Positions 1 to 7,014 of a DNA stretch of 14,811 nt are shown here, piece after piece (position 1 is the first letter of the stretch; every line of letters begins with the position of its first letter). The stretch is taken from NCBI GenBank assembly GCA_002751075.1, contig NAOQ01000402.1:1-14811 (forward strand), read 5' to 3'. The notes beneath the pieces are model-generated. The model ran no database searches. It worked only from the letters and a program-made list of their open reading frames with translations, and had not been told where the DNA came from. This DNA is from Ichthyophonus hoferi (lineage: Eukaryota > Opisthokonta > Ichthyosporea > Ichthyophonida > Ichthyophonidae). A program made the translations under genes and the position numbers.

Positions 1-85
1 TGTTATGTTATGTTATGTTATGTTATGTTATGTTATGTTATGTTATGTTATGTTATGTTATGTTATGTTATGTTATGTTATGCTA
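1..85. repeat. TGTTA pentanucleotide satellite
   Basis: Sixteen perfect copies of TGTTA fill 1-80, followed by one degenerate copy (TGCTA). The array touches the left window edge, so its true length is unknown. The unit resembles the TTATATG/TGTTATG repeats at 3005-3577 and 6347-6468. Confidence 0.97.
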
Positions 86-708
86 TGGTCATTATGACAG
101 TCTGTACCGCGTAGGATGACTATGACTGCGCCTCGCATGGATTTGCTCTGGAAAAATAGTTGGTGCAATCTATTGATTGGAGTTAAACTAATTAATTATT
201 ACAAATTAGTAGATATTTTAACAAATAGTACTACGCCAATTAGTTGCGATTAAAAATAAACTAAAATGCAATCTATTTTGACACGTGCACTATATGAAAA
301 CTCCGTATGTATGGGTTTTTAGCCTTGGAATTATTCTTAGCATTTGCTACTAATTGAATCGATAAGTTGTTAAAATGCCTTTGTAATTGCGCCTGGTGGT
401 CCTGTCACCCATTGTACATGCCTATATAAGGCTAATGTATTTTTCCCCGGGCTATCCCCTCCTATTCTCTATGCTCCTCTCCTTTTTCCTTGTAGAGAAG
501 CCTTGTATTTTCTTTCAATCTATTCGCTGGCGTGACTACATTGGTTGAATCATGTTTTCAATTATGCTGTCCTATTGGTCACAAACACATCAAAAGACCA
601 TTCATAGGTCCTTATATTGTAAGCATATTAGGGGACCAGTTATTGGCCATGACTGTATTTCTCTTTGTTCTCTCCCTCTTCCTTCTCATTGTTCATTTTG
701 ACATGCAG
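86..708. other. Probable upstream intron of the kinase gene, no exon recognised
   Basis: I looked for the N-lobe of a CDK (Gly-rich loop, VALK lysine, PITAIRE-like helix) and found none in any frame. The stretch ends in a pyrimidine-leaning tract and the acceptor TGCAG at 704-708. ATTGG occurs three times at about 540-645. A TATA-like string (TATATAAG, about 423-430) has no partner gene that I can support. The upstream exon that donates one base to the first codon at 709 must lie left of this region or outside the window. Confidence 0.6.
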
Positions 709-773
709 CTGTCGATAATAAGCCTGGATCTATCTATCTTGTATTTGAGTGGATGCATCACGATCTCAAAGGG
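709..773 (+). CDS. Kinase exon a: beta-5 and hinge
   Basis: Acceptor TGCAG at 704-708, donor GTAGGT at 774. The exon enters in phase 1 and leaves in phase 0. It encodes VDNKPGSIYLVFEWMHHDLKG, the strand before the hinge plus the [DH]HDL hinge typical of transcriptional CDKs (YMDHDL in CDK12). Confidence 0.88.
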
Positions 774-3700
774 GTAGGTGTGGGTTTTCCCTACTATATA
801 TATTATATATACTATTATATAGGCTGTCATTCCTACTATCATACATAAATATGATCAAAATATATATAGGCAAAAACTAGGTTAGAAATCCCCAGTTATT
901 TTAACTGCCATGCGTGCCCTGCTATTTTAATTGAAGTTTGTGTGCCCTGTTATTTTAATTGGAGGGTGTGTGTATATGTATACATACCATCTTCCCTGAG
1001 GTTACCTACATCTAAACAACCCCAAAAAGTAGATATACTAGTGGAAATGTCATGTTATATATACAGATATGTATGTGATTCACCCTTCTACCAATAACTG
1101 TCTGTGCTACGTGATACTTATGCAATGAAACACAGCTGATCGAGCGTAAAGAAGTGCCCATGCCTCCAGCCCAGGTTAAACATTATATGCGCCAATTACT
1201 AGAAGGCTTGAATCATCTACATATGAATGAGATCATGCATCGTGATTTAAAAAGTAATGCGCCCCTCTGTATGGTTCTTAAGAGTTTATTCGTGTTTGCC
1301 CTTTACTCTACTATTCCTTCCTTTCCTCTCTTGCTTTTATTGGAAAGATATTTTATCAGTAGGTTATTCTCCAATGAAGTTAGGTTATATATGTATATAC
1401 CCCGGTACCCTCCTATTTAATCTATAGTACACTCCTAATATCAATATTGGATTAAATCTTACAGAGAGCGACAACCAATAAATATATTGGAATAAAAGAT
1501 GGAGCCAGTAGCCAGACATACACCCATTGTATCCGAGATAAATTGATTTTAACCATAACCAATAAGAGGCATGGTTTAAAAGTTTAAAAGCATACTTACC
1601 ATATATACCTTCTCTCTCTAGGCTCAAATGTCTTGGTCAATAATGAAGGGGTCTTGAAGATTGCAGACTTTGGCCTGGCCACTAAGGTGGATGAGGTCCA
1701 TGAGGATAAACCAATGACATTTAAGGCTGTTACCCTATGGTATCGCCCTCCCGAGCTTCTATTGGAGCAGACGCGCTATGATACATCATGTGATATGTGG
1801 AGTGTAGGGTAGGTTTTTTGGCATATTCTTGCTTTCTCCCGCGCGCTCTTTCTCTCTTTAAATTGAGAAGTGGTGTTGCATTTGATACCTAATGGCTGTA
1901 CTTGAATGACACTGGGCACTGGTATTCAAACTTCAGCCTAATAAGGTTAGCAGTAATTTTCATTTCCGGGAAAGAAATTTTTAGTAAACCTAGACAACCA
2001 TTATAGTCTAAGTGTGCACCTAATTGACCAGTACGACTATAACGCTATGTTATTGGTGAACTGATTTAATGGTGGTTGCTAAGGTGTATCCTCGGCGAGC
2101 TATTGGAGCGTCAGGCGATCCTGATGGGTACAGGAGAGATCGACCAATTGGATAAGATATGGGCCCTGTGTGGTACCCCTACCCCTCGAGCCTGGCCGGT
2201 ACGGTATACTCATTGGCTGGATGAATGGTAGTCATAATCTATACCAATGGCATCTATTTTCACATATCTCATGTGCACTCATGCATTGGCTTAATATCAT
2301 GTGTCGGCAATTATTATTATTATTTATTTATTTTAGAGAGCACAATCGTTTTTTTTTGTAAACACTAAATCAATTATTTAAATATTTTAGTAATGACTAT
2401 CCGTGTTGATTTCAAGTAGTAGCTGTTTGCGAAAGGAATTGCAGTTGGCCTTGAGATAACGTTAATCGATAGGCTATGATATATGTGTGTGCTATAGAGA
2501 ATCAAAAGAAAATGAATTGCATACAACCAATTACATATGTTCATACCTATGACATATGTGCCCATTGGCTCAATATCATGCCTTTAGTGATGTGGTATAC
2601 CTGATACTATACCTGTGTTATTTCTTGTATTTAGGTAATAGAAAATCCAATATATATATATATATATTCAAGATATATTGCTTGATAAATCTCATATAAC
2701 TTTTTCCTTTCTGTGATTTTAAAATATTTTAGCCAATAAAATCAATGCCATAATTTATTTAATTTATTCCTTATCTCCAGATGAAAAGGATAATGTAGGG
2801 TAGGATGTTTTGTTTAATGCCACGAATCTCTATAATGGTTATATATAGCATGGAGATAGTGATTCGCAACGATAAAAATTGTCTTTTCTAAAGTACATTT
2901 ATTTAATATACTTTTTACTGCCTTTTAAATTTGACAAATAATACCTTTATAAGTTAAAAAACGTATAATTATCATTCTTGATAAATATATGCTATATTTT
3001 ATATTTTATGTTATATGTTATATGTTATATGTTATATGCTCTATGTTATGTTATATGTTATATGTTATATGTTTTATGTTATGTTATATGTTATGTTGTA
3101 TGTTATAGGTTATATGTTATATGTTATATGTTATATGCTATATGTTATGTTGTATATTGTATGTTATATGTTATATGTTATATGTTATATGTTATATGCT
3201 ATATGTTATGTTGTATGTTATATGTTATATGTTATATACTATATGTTATGTTGTATATTATATGTTATATGTTATATGTTATGTTATATGTTATATGGTA
3301 TATGTTATATGCTCTATGTTATGTTGTATATTATATGTTATGTGTTCTATGTTATATGTTATATGTTATATACTCTATGTTATGTTGTATGGTATATGCT
3401 ATATGTTATATGCTATATGTTATGTTGTGTGTTATATGTTATATGTTATATGCTATATGTTATGTTGTATGTTATATGTTATATATTATGTTGTATGTTA
3501 TATGTTATATGTTATGTTGTATATTATATGCTATATGTTATATGCTATGTTGTATGTCATATATTTCATGTTATATAAGATAGTTGTTGAGTGTTTGATG
3601 ATACTAATATTCCACCACTGTAGTATTTTGGTCAGTACTGCGAAATGAAGAAAGCTACATTTGTGCAATACAACAGACGTGTCAATGTCCGATTTGCCAG

Positions 3701-6700
3701 GTAGAGTGTAGTATAGTTAGTTAAATTCATAGCAGTATTTGGGTCTATACTACATACATACTATTATGCGTCAAAGTTTTTATATATATATATATCATAT
3801 TACCTTAGAAAATTATTATTATCATGTGGTTATGGTTTTTTTATTGCGAAGGAGACAAGAAGAGGATATAACATGATTGGATGGGATGGCTAACTAGGCC
3901 AAGTATGGGTTAAATCAATCAGGCCTATTACAAATAAGGAAGGAGGTACACGTGTTTACTATATGCATGTATATATGTATAGTAGTAGTAAAATATAAAA
4001 TATCAACCCATCCTTGGAACCAATAGGCATGCAGAGCAGTGTCCAGAATTAATGGACCTATTAGAAAGGCTTCTGCAATGCAATCCAGCCAATCGTATTA
4101 CTGCAGCCCAGGCCTTAGATCATGACGCCTTCTGGACTCTCCCATTGCCGAAGGACTCAGTGGCCGAGTATGACTTATATCTCTTCTTATTGGTCTCATA
4201 TCCATATCACATTAGTTGATCTCTATCTAGTGACTATCTACCAATGCACACGACTATTTTCAATAATTTAGAACATCCAATTGATGCGTGATGGTTTTTG
4301 CATTTTTCCATTTGATTGGTGGGTTGGGTGCAACGGTATGTCATCGGTTGGGGTTGAAATGTGTTGGTTTGTGTTGATTCCTGCGATTATTGGCTGGGCC
4401 AATCAGAACAGATACAACTGGATGGAACCTAAATAATCCACCAATAGCTATAGACTATTAGTCATTTTAAAAACATTCCTGTAGTTGTAATAGTGGTGGC
4501 TATGGACATACTAACAATGACACATGGTCTATTTGTAGATTGCGCATGGAAGAGAGCCATGAAATGAATATAGTGGATATGTATAGGAGGCGATCGCGGG
4601 CGCCCTCCAGTGGCCCGGTCTACCCGCGATCAGGCCCCACTGGACCTATGCCGGGGAATACCAACCGACTGCCCTTCCAGAACAAACCAAACTATCAAGG
4701 ACCCCATAGTGGCTTCCAGGGCGGTCACCCAGATAGAGGGAGAGGCCAGTACGGTGGGGGCCAAGGTAGGGGTGGATATGGTAACGACCAGTGGCATGGG
4801 GCCGGCGCCGGGAACCGTCAGAATTTCCATCCACAGAATCAACAGGGATCTATACATTATCCAGGTAGGTGTAGGTGGTAGCTTGAGGTGGTATATGGTA
4901 TGTTATATTAGCATACGATATGATATAGTATGATATAGTGTAATATATTATGTTACGGCATATTAAGATATGATATGATATGGTATAGTATTATATAACT
5001 TTAACGAAGGTTGGTGGCTGGTCTGCCTAATCACACGATCGTATGCTAAAGCATGGTTTAAAAATAAATGTTGACGTTTAATTGGTGAAAAAGATACATT
5101 TAGAGATGGCGGGCTTTGATTGATGCGGGTATAGATAAGGGAGAAATGAATATATCTGTATAGAGAATACATGCGTCGAGTGTGAATGTTAATATAAGTA
5201 TGTGTTGGGTGTACGTGGGTATGGGTTGAATATATATGTATGTATATGTATGTATATATATGTGTGTACATAGTTATATACATGGTATATGGTACATGGT
5301 ATACAGTGCTTCTGTTTCCACATAACTACGACTATACACATATACCTATACATGTATGAATATGTACCTGACGTATATTCACCCACCTTTCTACCAATAG
5401 GTGGCCCTCAACACGTCCGACCTCCAATCCATCATCAGGATAATTTCCGAGTCAGTGATAATCGTTTTCCTGGGTCCAGATCTTCCCAGCCAGCTAGGCC
5501 ATCCAATCTCTCTCGCCAAAATTTAGCCGGCCACTACGGTGGGCCTCAGCCGAATATACCACCCAATCAAAACATGCAGAGGTCTGCTGGTCATACAATG
5601 CCCCCCAATAAAATACCACCCCGCCAACCACCATTGGCTGGAGGTAGGACTGGGGACCAGGGAAGCGGCAGACGACAGGTAGGGCGTGGTTTTAATGCAG
5701 GGTTTTTATTGGTCATGTAAGATTTTTTTGCGAGGTCTTTGTCTTGTTTTAAAGATATCCGTATTATTGATACTATTTTATTACTCCATACTGATTGGCA
5801 GGGCTTTTTTTGGTAGCCTTGGTTTATATTGTTGGGTTTTTGATAATCTGCATTTTGATGTGTCTTGCTTCTTTGGTATTTATATTGCTGCTGTACATTA
5901 TTCTTCTTCCGTACATGTCTTTGAAAAGCATATGTACATAAATACATGCATATATAACAATTTAATCTTGTACTCAGTACTTGTCTTGGCCAACGGTAAT
6001 AACAATACACCAAATGGAACCAATCGGTATTGTCATTCTAACATTATGTTATTTCACAGAACGACCCCCCTTCTAATGAAATTTCACAGTTTGGCCCCCC
6101 CCCTGGCCGTTCCGATGAACGAAGAATTCCTAGCACCCAGCCTGTTGATTATCAGAATCGGTATAGCCAATCAAGAGCTGGCGATAATAATAATAGGTCA
6201 GTGTTTTGTATCTTTGTGTTTTTATTGGTTGTTATGTAGTTATGCGGCTTATAGTTAGTTTAGTTTGTGTGTAATTAATGTTTGTAGTTAAATATACAGT
6301 GTTTATTACCTCTATCAGTATGTCTGCTATTGGACTGTTACAAAATGTATACTATGGTGTATGTTACATATTATATTATATATTAGATATTGTTATATAT
6401 TATGTTATGTTTTATATTTTATGGTATATATTATGTTATGTTATGTTATATGTTATATATTATGTGATTTAATATAGGCTCTACATTGGTTTATTATATT
6501 TATTATATATACACCGCCTGCAATAAACTTATCATTTCGTCCTTAAACCCACTATGTTTTGATTTTATCAGCCCAGCAACACTTCTTATTGGTAGTACTA
6601 TACACTCGTTGCTATGCCCTAACCACATATTATCCACTTAGATACCCCAATCAAGTCCCTTCCCACCAAGGCCATAGGAAGGGCTCTGGTCCAGGCCCCT

Positions 6701-7014
6701 ACTCGAACCCCCCCCCAGGTCCCAATATGCGTACGCTAGTGGGTACAGTACCTGGAAATTTTCCACCACCCGTACAATTTCAGGGGGGTCACCAATCTTA
6801 CCGACCACCTCACCAACAGCAACTACCCCTCGTAGGCAATAGACCCCCTCAGAGAGATAACCGTGATGTAAATTGGGGAGGCCACCGGCCACAACAAGGA
6901 CCCCCCCACAAGAGACCGCCCCCTGCCTCCAGTGGAAATACAAAAGGTTTCAGTGGGTCAGGCACAGGAAATTCTGGTGGGACTGGAGGGTACCCACAAA
7001 GACAATGGAAGTAG
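709..7014 (+). CDS. CDK9/CDK12-family (P-TEFb/CDKC-like) protein kinase, 3' ten exons, 5' partial
   Basis: This is a cyclin-dependent Ser/Thr kinase of the transcription-elongation branch; known members phosphorylate the RNA polymerase II C-terminal domain and elongation factors in the nucleus. The exons are 709-773, 1136-1253, 1622-1808, 2084-2198, 3624-3700, 4027-4167, 4539-4864, 5401-5678, 6060-6196 and 6642-7014, about 605 residues, with consistent phases throughout. In order they give the hinge (YLVFEWMHHDL), the catalytic loop HRDLKSSN, DFG, the T-loop threonine in MTFKAV, TLWYRPPELLL, DMWSVGCILGELL, the C-lobe ending in LDHDAFWTLPLPKD, then a ~370-residue Gly/Pro/Gln/Arg-rich tail. RPPE, the LCG..TP..WP segment and the HDAFW ending fit CDK9 and plant CDKC best; CDK12/13 is also possible. 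The N-lobe is outside the window. Family is sure; the orthologue is not, so no symbol is given. Confidence 0.9.
774..1135 (+). other. Kinase intron, with a short 28-bp tandem repeat
   Basis: GT-AG intron (GTAGGT to ACACAG). It holds a degenerate repeat at about 893-963, one ATTGG (958-962) and one CCAAT (1091-1095). No coding signal was seen. Confidence 0.8.
893..963. repeat. Degenerate 28-bp tandem repeat, about 2.5 copies
   Basis: The core GTGCCCTGyTATTTTAATTG occurs at 914 and again at 942, a period of 28. A partial first copy (TTATTTTAACTG) starts near 896. Confidence 0.75.
1136..1253 (+). CDS. Kinase exon b: helices D-E and start of the catalytic loop
   Basis: Acceptor ACACAG before 1136, donor GTAATG at 1254; phase 0 in, phase 1 out. 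It encodes LIERKEVPMPPAQVKHYM, then RQLLEGLNHLH and EIMHRDLK. The last base A joins GC at 1622 to make the Ser after HRDLK, giving HRDLKSSN. The open frame that continues past 1254 is intron. Confidence 0.9.
1254..1621 (+). other. Kinase intron with six alternating ATTGG/CCAAT motifs
   Basis: GTAATG...CTCTAG. ATTGG at 1339, CCAAT at 1371, ATTGG at 1446, CCAAT at 1475, ATTGG at 1486 and CCAAT at 1559 alternate strictly in orientation. The acceptor is preceded by a TCTCTCTC tract. No coding signal on either strand. Confidence 0.8.
1622..1808 (+). CDS. Kinase exon c: DFG, T-loop, RPPE and helix F
   Basis: Acceptor CTCTAG at 1616-1621, donor GTAGGT at 1809; phase 1 in, phase 2 out. It encodes SNVLVNNEGVLKIADFGLA, the activation loop with the presumed activating Thr in PMTFKAV, TLWYRPPELLL, and RYDTSCDMWSVG. 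The Mg-binding Asn and DFG Asp and the CDK-type WYRPPE are all intact. Confidence 0.95.
1809..2083 (+). other. Kinase intron
   Basis: GTAGGT...GCTAAG, 275 nt. One ATTGG lies about 30 nt upstream of the acceptor. Nothing else was seen. Confidence 0.75.
2084..2198 (+). CDS. Kinase exon d: helix F-G region
   Basis: Acceptor GCTAAG at 2078-2083; phase 2 in. It encodes CILGELLERQAILMGTGEID, then QLDKIWALCGTPTPRAWP. I place the donor at 2199 (GTACGG, phase 0). With it the distance from Trp-Pro to the later Arg-Arg pair equals that in CDK12, and the frame opens into exon e. The nearby donor GTAGTC at 2228 (phase 2) would shift the frame and run into TGA in exon e. Confidence 0.82.
2199..3623 (+). 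other. Largest kinase intron, AT-rich, carries the TTATATG minisatellite
   Basis: GTACGG to CTGTAG, 1,425 nt, with the branch-point-like TACTAAT at 3602-3608. ATTGG/CCAAT motifs lie at 2212, 2244, 2285, 2527, 2564, 2647 and 2733, alternating in orientation for the first six. A (TA)n run sits near 2650-2668. The minisatellite fills 3005-3577. Long open frames here are by-products of the repeat. Confidence 0.75.
3005..3577. repeat. TTATATG minisatellite with higher-order structure
   Basis: About 570 bp are built from TTATATG heptamers interspersed with TATGTTATGTTGTAT blocks. A longer unit, roughly TTATATGCTATATGTTATG plus TTGTATG, recurs about ten times at irregular spacing (near 3130, 3195, 3235, 3308, 3367, 3408, 3447, 3485, 3508 and 3540). 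The heptamer has no stop in any plus frame and reads L-Y-V-I-C-Y-M, so all three plus frames stay open. It is intronic in the kinase model. Confidence 0.95.
3624..3700 (+). CDS. Kinase exon e: C-lobe loop before helix H
   Basis: Acceptor CTGTAG at 3618-3623 with TACTAAT 16 nt upstream, donor GTAGAG at 3701; phase 0 in, phase 2 out. It encodes YFGQYCEMKKATFVQYN, then RRVNVRFA and the start of an Arg codon. The Arg-Arg...Arg-Phe pattern matches the RRRLREEF (CDK12) and KRKVKDRL (CDK9) segments. A second acceptor (GGTCAG, exon from 3636) is in the same frame and would remove four residues. Confidence 0.78.
3701..4026 (+). other. Kinase intron
   Basis: GTAGAG...CAATAG, 326 nt. It contains a (TA)n run near 3781-3795, ATTGG at 3876 and CCAAT at 4020, the latter directly before the acceptor AG. 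TATCAAC near 4000 could be the branch point. Confidence 0.72.
4027..4167 (+). CDS. Kinase exon f: end of the kinase domain
   Basis: The acceptor CCAATAG ends at 4026 and gives phase 2 in. The downstream GCAG (start 4035) and AGCAG (4037, 4040) acceptors would break the frame set by exon e. Donor GTATGA at 4168, phase 2 out. It encodes HAEQCPELMDLLERLLQ, then CNPANRITAAQALDHDAFW and TLPLPKDSVAE. The R-I-T-A-x-x-A-L-x-H-x-x-F-W ending is diagnostic of the family. Confidence 0.88.
4168..4538 (+). other. Kinase intron rich in ATTGG/CCAAT
   Basis: GTATGA...TTGTAG, 371 nt, with a perfect TACTAAC branch point at 4509-4515. ATTGG/CCAAT motifs lie at 4189, 4240, 4276, 4316, 4389, 4399 and 4441. ATTGGC-TGG-GCCAAT at 4389-4403 is a perfect 6-bp hairpin. 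Confidence 0.8.
4539..4864 (+). CDS. Kinase exon g: start of the RGG/Gly-Pro tail
   Basis: Acceptor TTGTAG, donor GTAGGT at 4865; phase 2 in, phase 1 out. It opens with ELRMEESHEMNIVDMYRRRS, the basic helix after the kinase fold. Low-complexity sequence follows, including DRGRGQYGGGQGRGGYG, an RGG-like box. The base composition is clearly GC-richer than the flanking introns. Confidence 0.9.
4865..5400 (+). other. Kinase intron with TATGATA-type and TATG-type simple repeats
   Basis: GTAGGT...CAATAG, 536 nt. Degenerate TATGATA/TATAGTA repeats run from about 4888 to 4997 and TATG/TATA repeats from about 5220 to 5290. ATTGG lies near 5079, and a CCAAT sits directly before the acceptor AG. No exon was recognised. 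Confidence 0.75.
5401..5678 (+). CDS. Kinase exon h: Pro/Gln/Asn/Arg-rich tail
   Basis: Acceptor ACCAATAG; phase 1 in (the joined codon is Gly), donor GTAGGG at 5679, phase 0 out. It encodes a low-complexity segment such as GGPQHVRPPIHH, QPARPSNLSRQNLAGHYGG, and MPPNKIPPRQPPLAGG. A competing donor GTAGGA at 5644 would leave phase 1 and does not fit the next exon. Confidence 0.85.
5679..6059 (+). other. Kinase intron
   Basis: GTAGGG...TTCACAG, 381 nt. ATTGG at 5709 and 5793, CCAAT at 6020. TTCTAAC at 6036-6042 is a likely branch point. The open frame continuing from exon h ends within the first 40 nt. Confidence 0.78.
6060..6196 (+). CDS. Kinase exon i: tail, with tandem acceptors
   Basis: Acceptor ATTTCACAG at 6051-6059; phase 0 in, donor GTCAGT at 6197, phase 2 out. 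It encodes NDPPSNEISQFGPPPGRSD, then ERRIPSTQPVDYQNRYSQS and RAGDNNN. An identical ATTTCACAG at 6081-6089 is 30 nt downstream in frame; using it would drop the ten residues NDPPSNEISQ. A C9 run encodes GPPPG. Confidence 0.82.
6197..6641 (+). other. Kinase intron with a TATGTTA-type repeat
   Basis: GTCAGT...CACTTAG, 445 nt. ATTGG occurs four times (about 6225, 6329, 6486 and 6590) with no CCAAT. The repeat block is at 6347-6468. CCCTAAC near 6618 is a branch-point candidate. Confidence 0.78.
6347..6468. repeat. Degenerate TATGTTA/TATATTA repeat
   Basis: A run of TATATTA, TATGTTA and TTATATG words closely related to the minisatellite at 3005-3577, in another intron of the same gene. Confidence 0.8.
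6642..7014 (+). CDS. Kinase last exon: Gly/Pro/Gln-rich C-terminus, TAG stop
   Basis: Acceptor CACTTAG at 6635-6641; phase 2 in (AG+A gives Arg). It encodes 124 codons including the stop: YPNQVPSHQGHRKGSGPGP, NPPPGPNMRTLVGTVPGNF, a Gln/Pro segment, then GTGNSGGTGGYPQRQWK and TAG at 7012-7014. It is low-complexity and GC-rich like the other tail exons. The opposite-strand open frames at 6638-7061 are shadows of it. Confidence 0.88.

Noticed and set aside
423-430. TATATAAG TATA-box-like string
   Set aside because: There is no gene start downstream that it could serve; the next exon is an internal kinase exon. AT-rich DNA gives such strings by chance.
532-777. 81-codon open frame before the first kinase exon
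   Set aside because: It overlaps exon a in another frame, has no recognisable motif, and the kinase frame is clearly the coding one.
2978-3648. Three overlapping plus-strand open frames of 175-201 codons rich in Cys, Tyr, Leu, Val, Ile and Met
   Set aside because: They are translations of the TTATATG minisatellite, which lacks stops in all plus frames. All three are equally open, have no domain, and lie inside a kinase intron.
3636-3700. A Cys-patterned reading (I-C-A-I-Q-Q-T-C-Q-C-P-I-C) in an alternative frame of exon e
   Set aside because: Its phase does not fit the flanking kinase exons, while the chosen frame aligns with CDK9/CDK12 in spacing and in its Arg/Phe positions.
5591-6013. 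140-codon minus-strand open frame opposite exon h
   Set aside because: It is a shadow of the low-complexity exon plus intron, with no motif and no splice support.
5686-6258. 190-codon plus-strand open frame across a kinase intron and exon i
   Set aside because: It is out of frame with exon i, starts in intron sequence and has no family resemblance.
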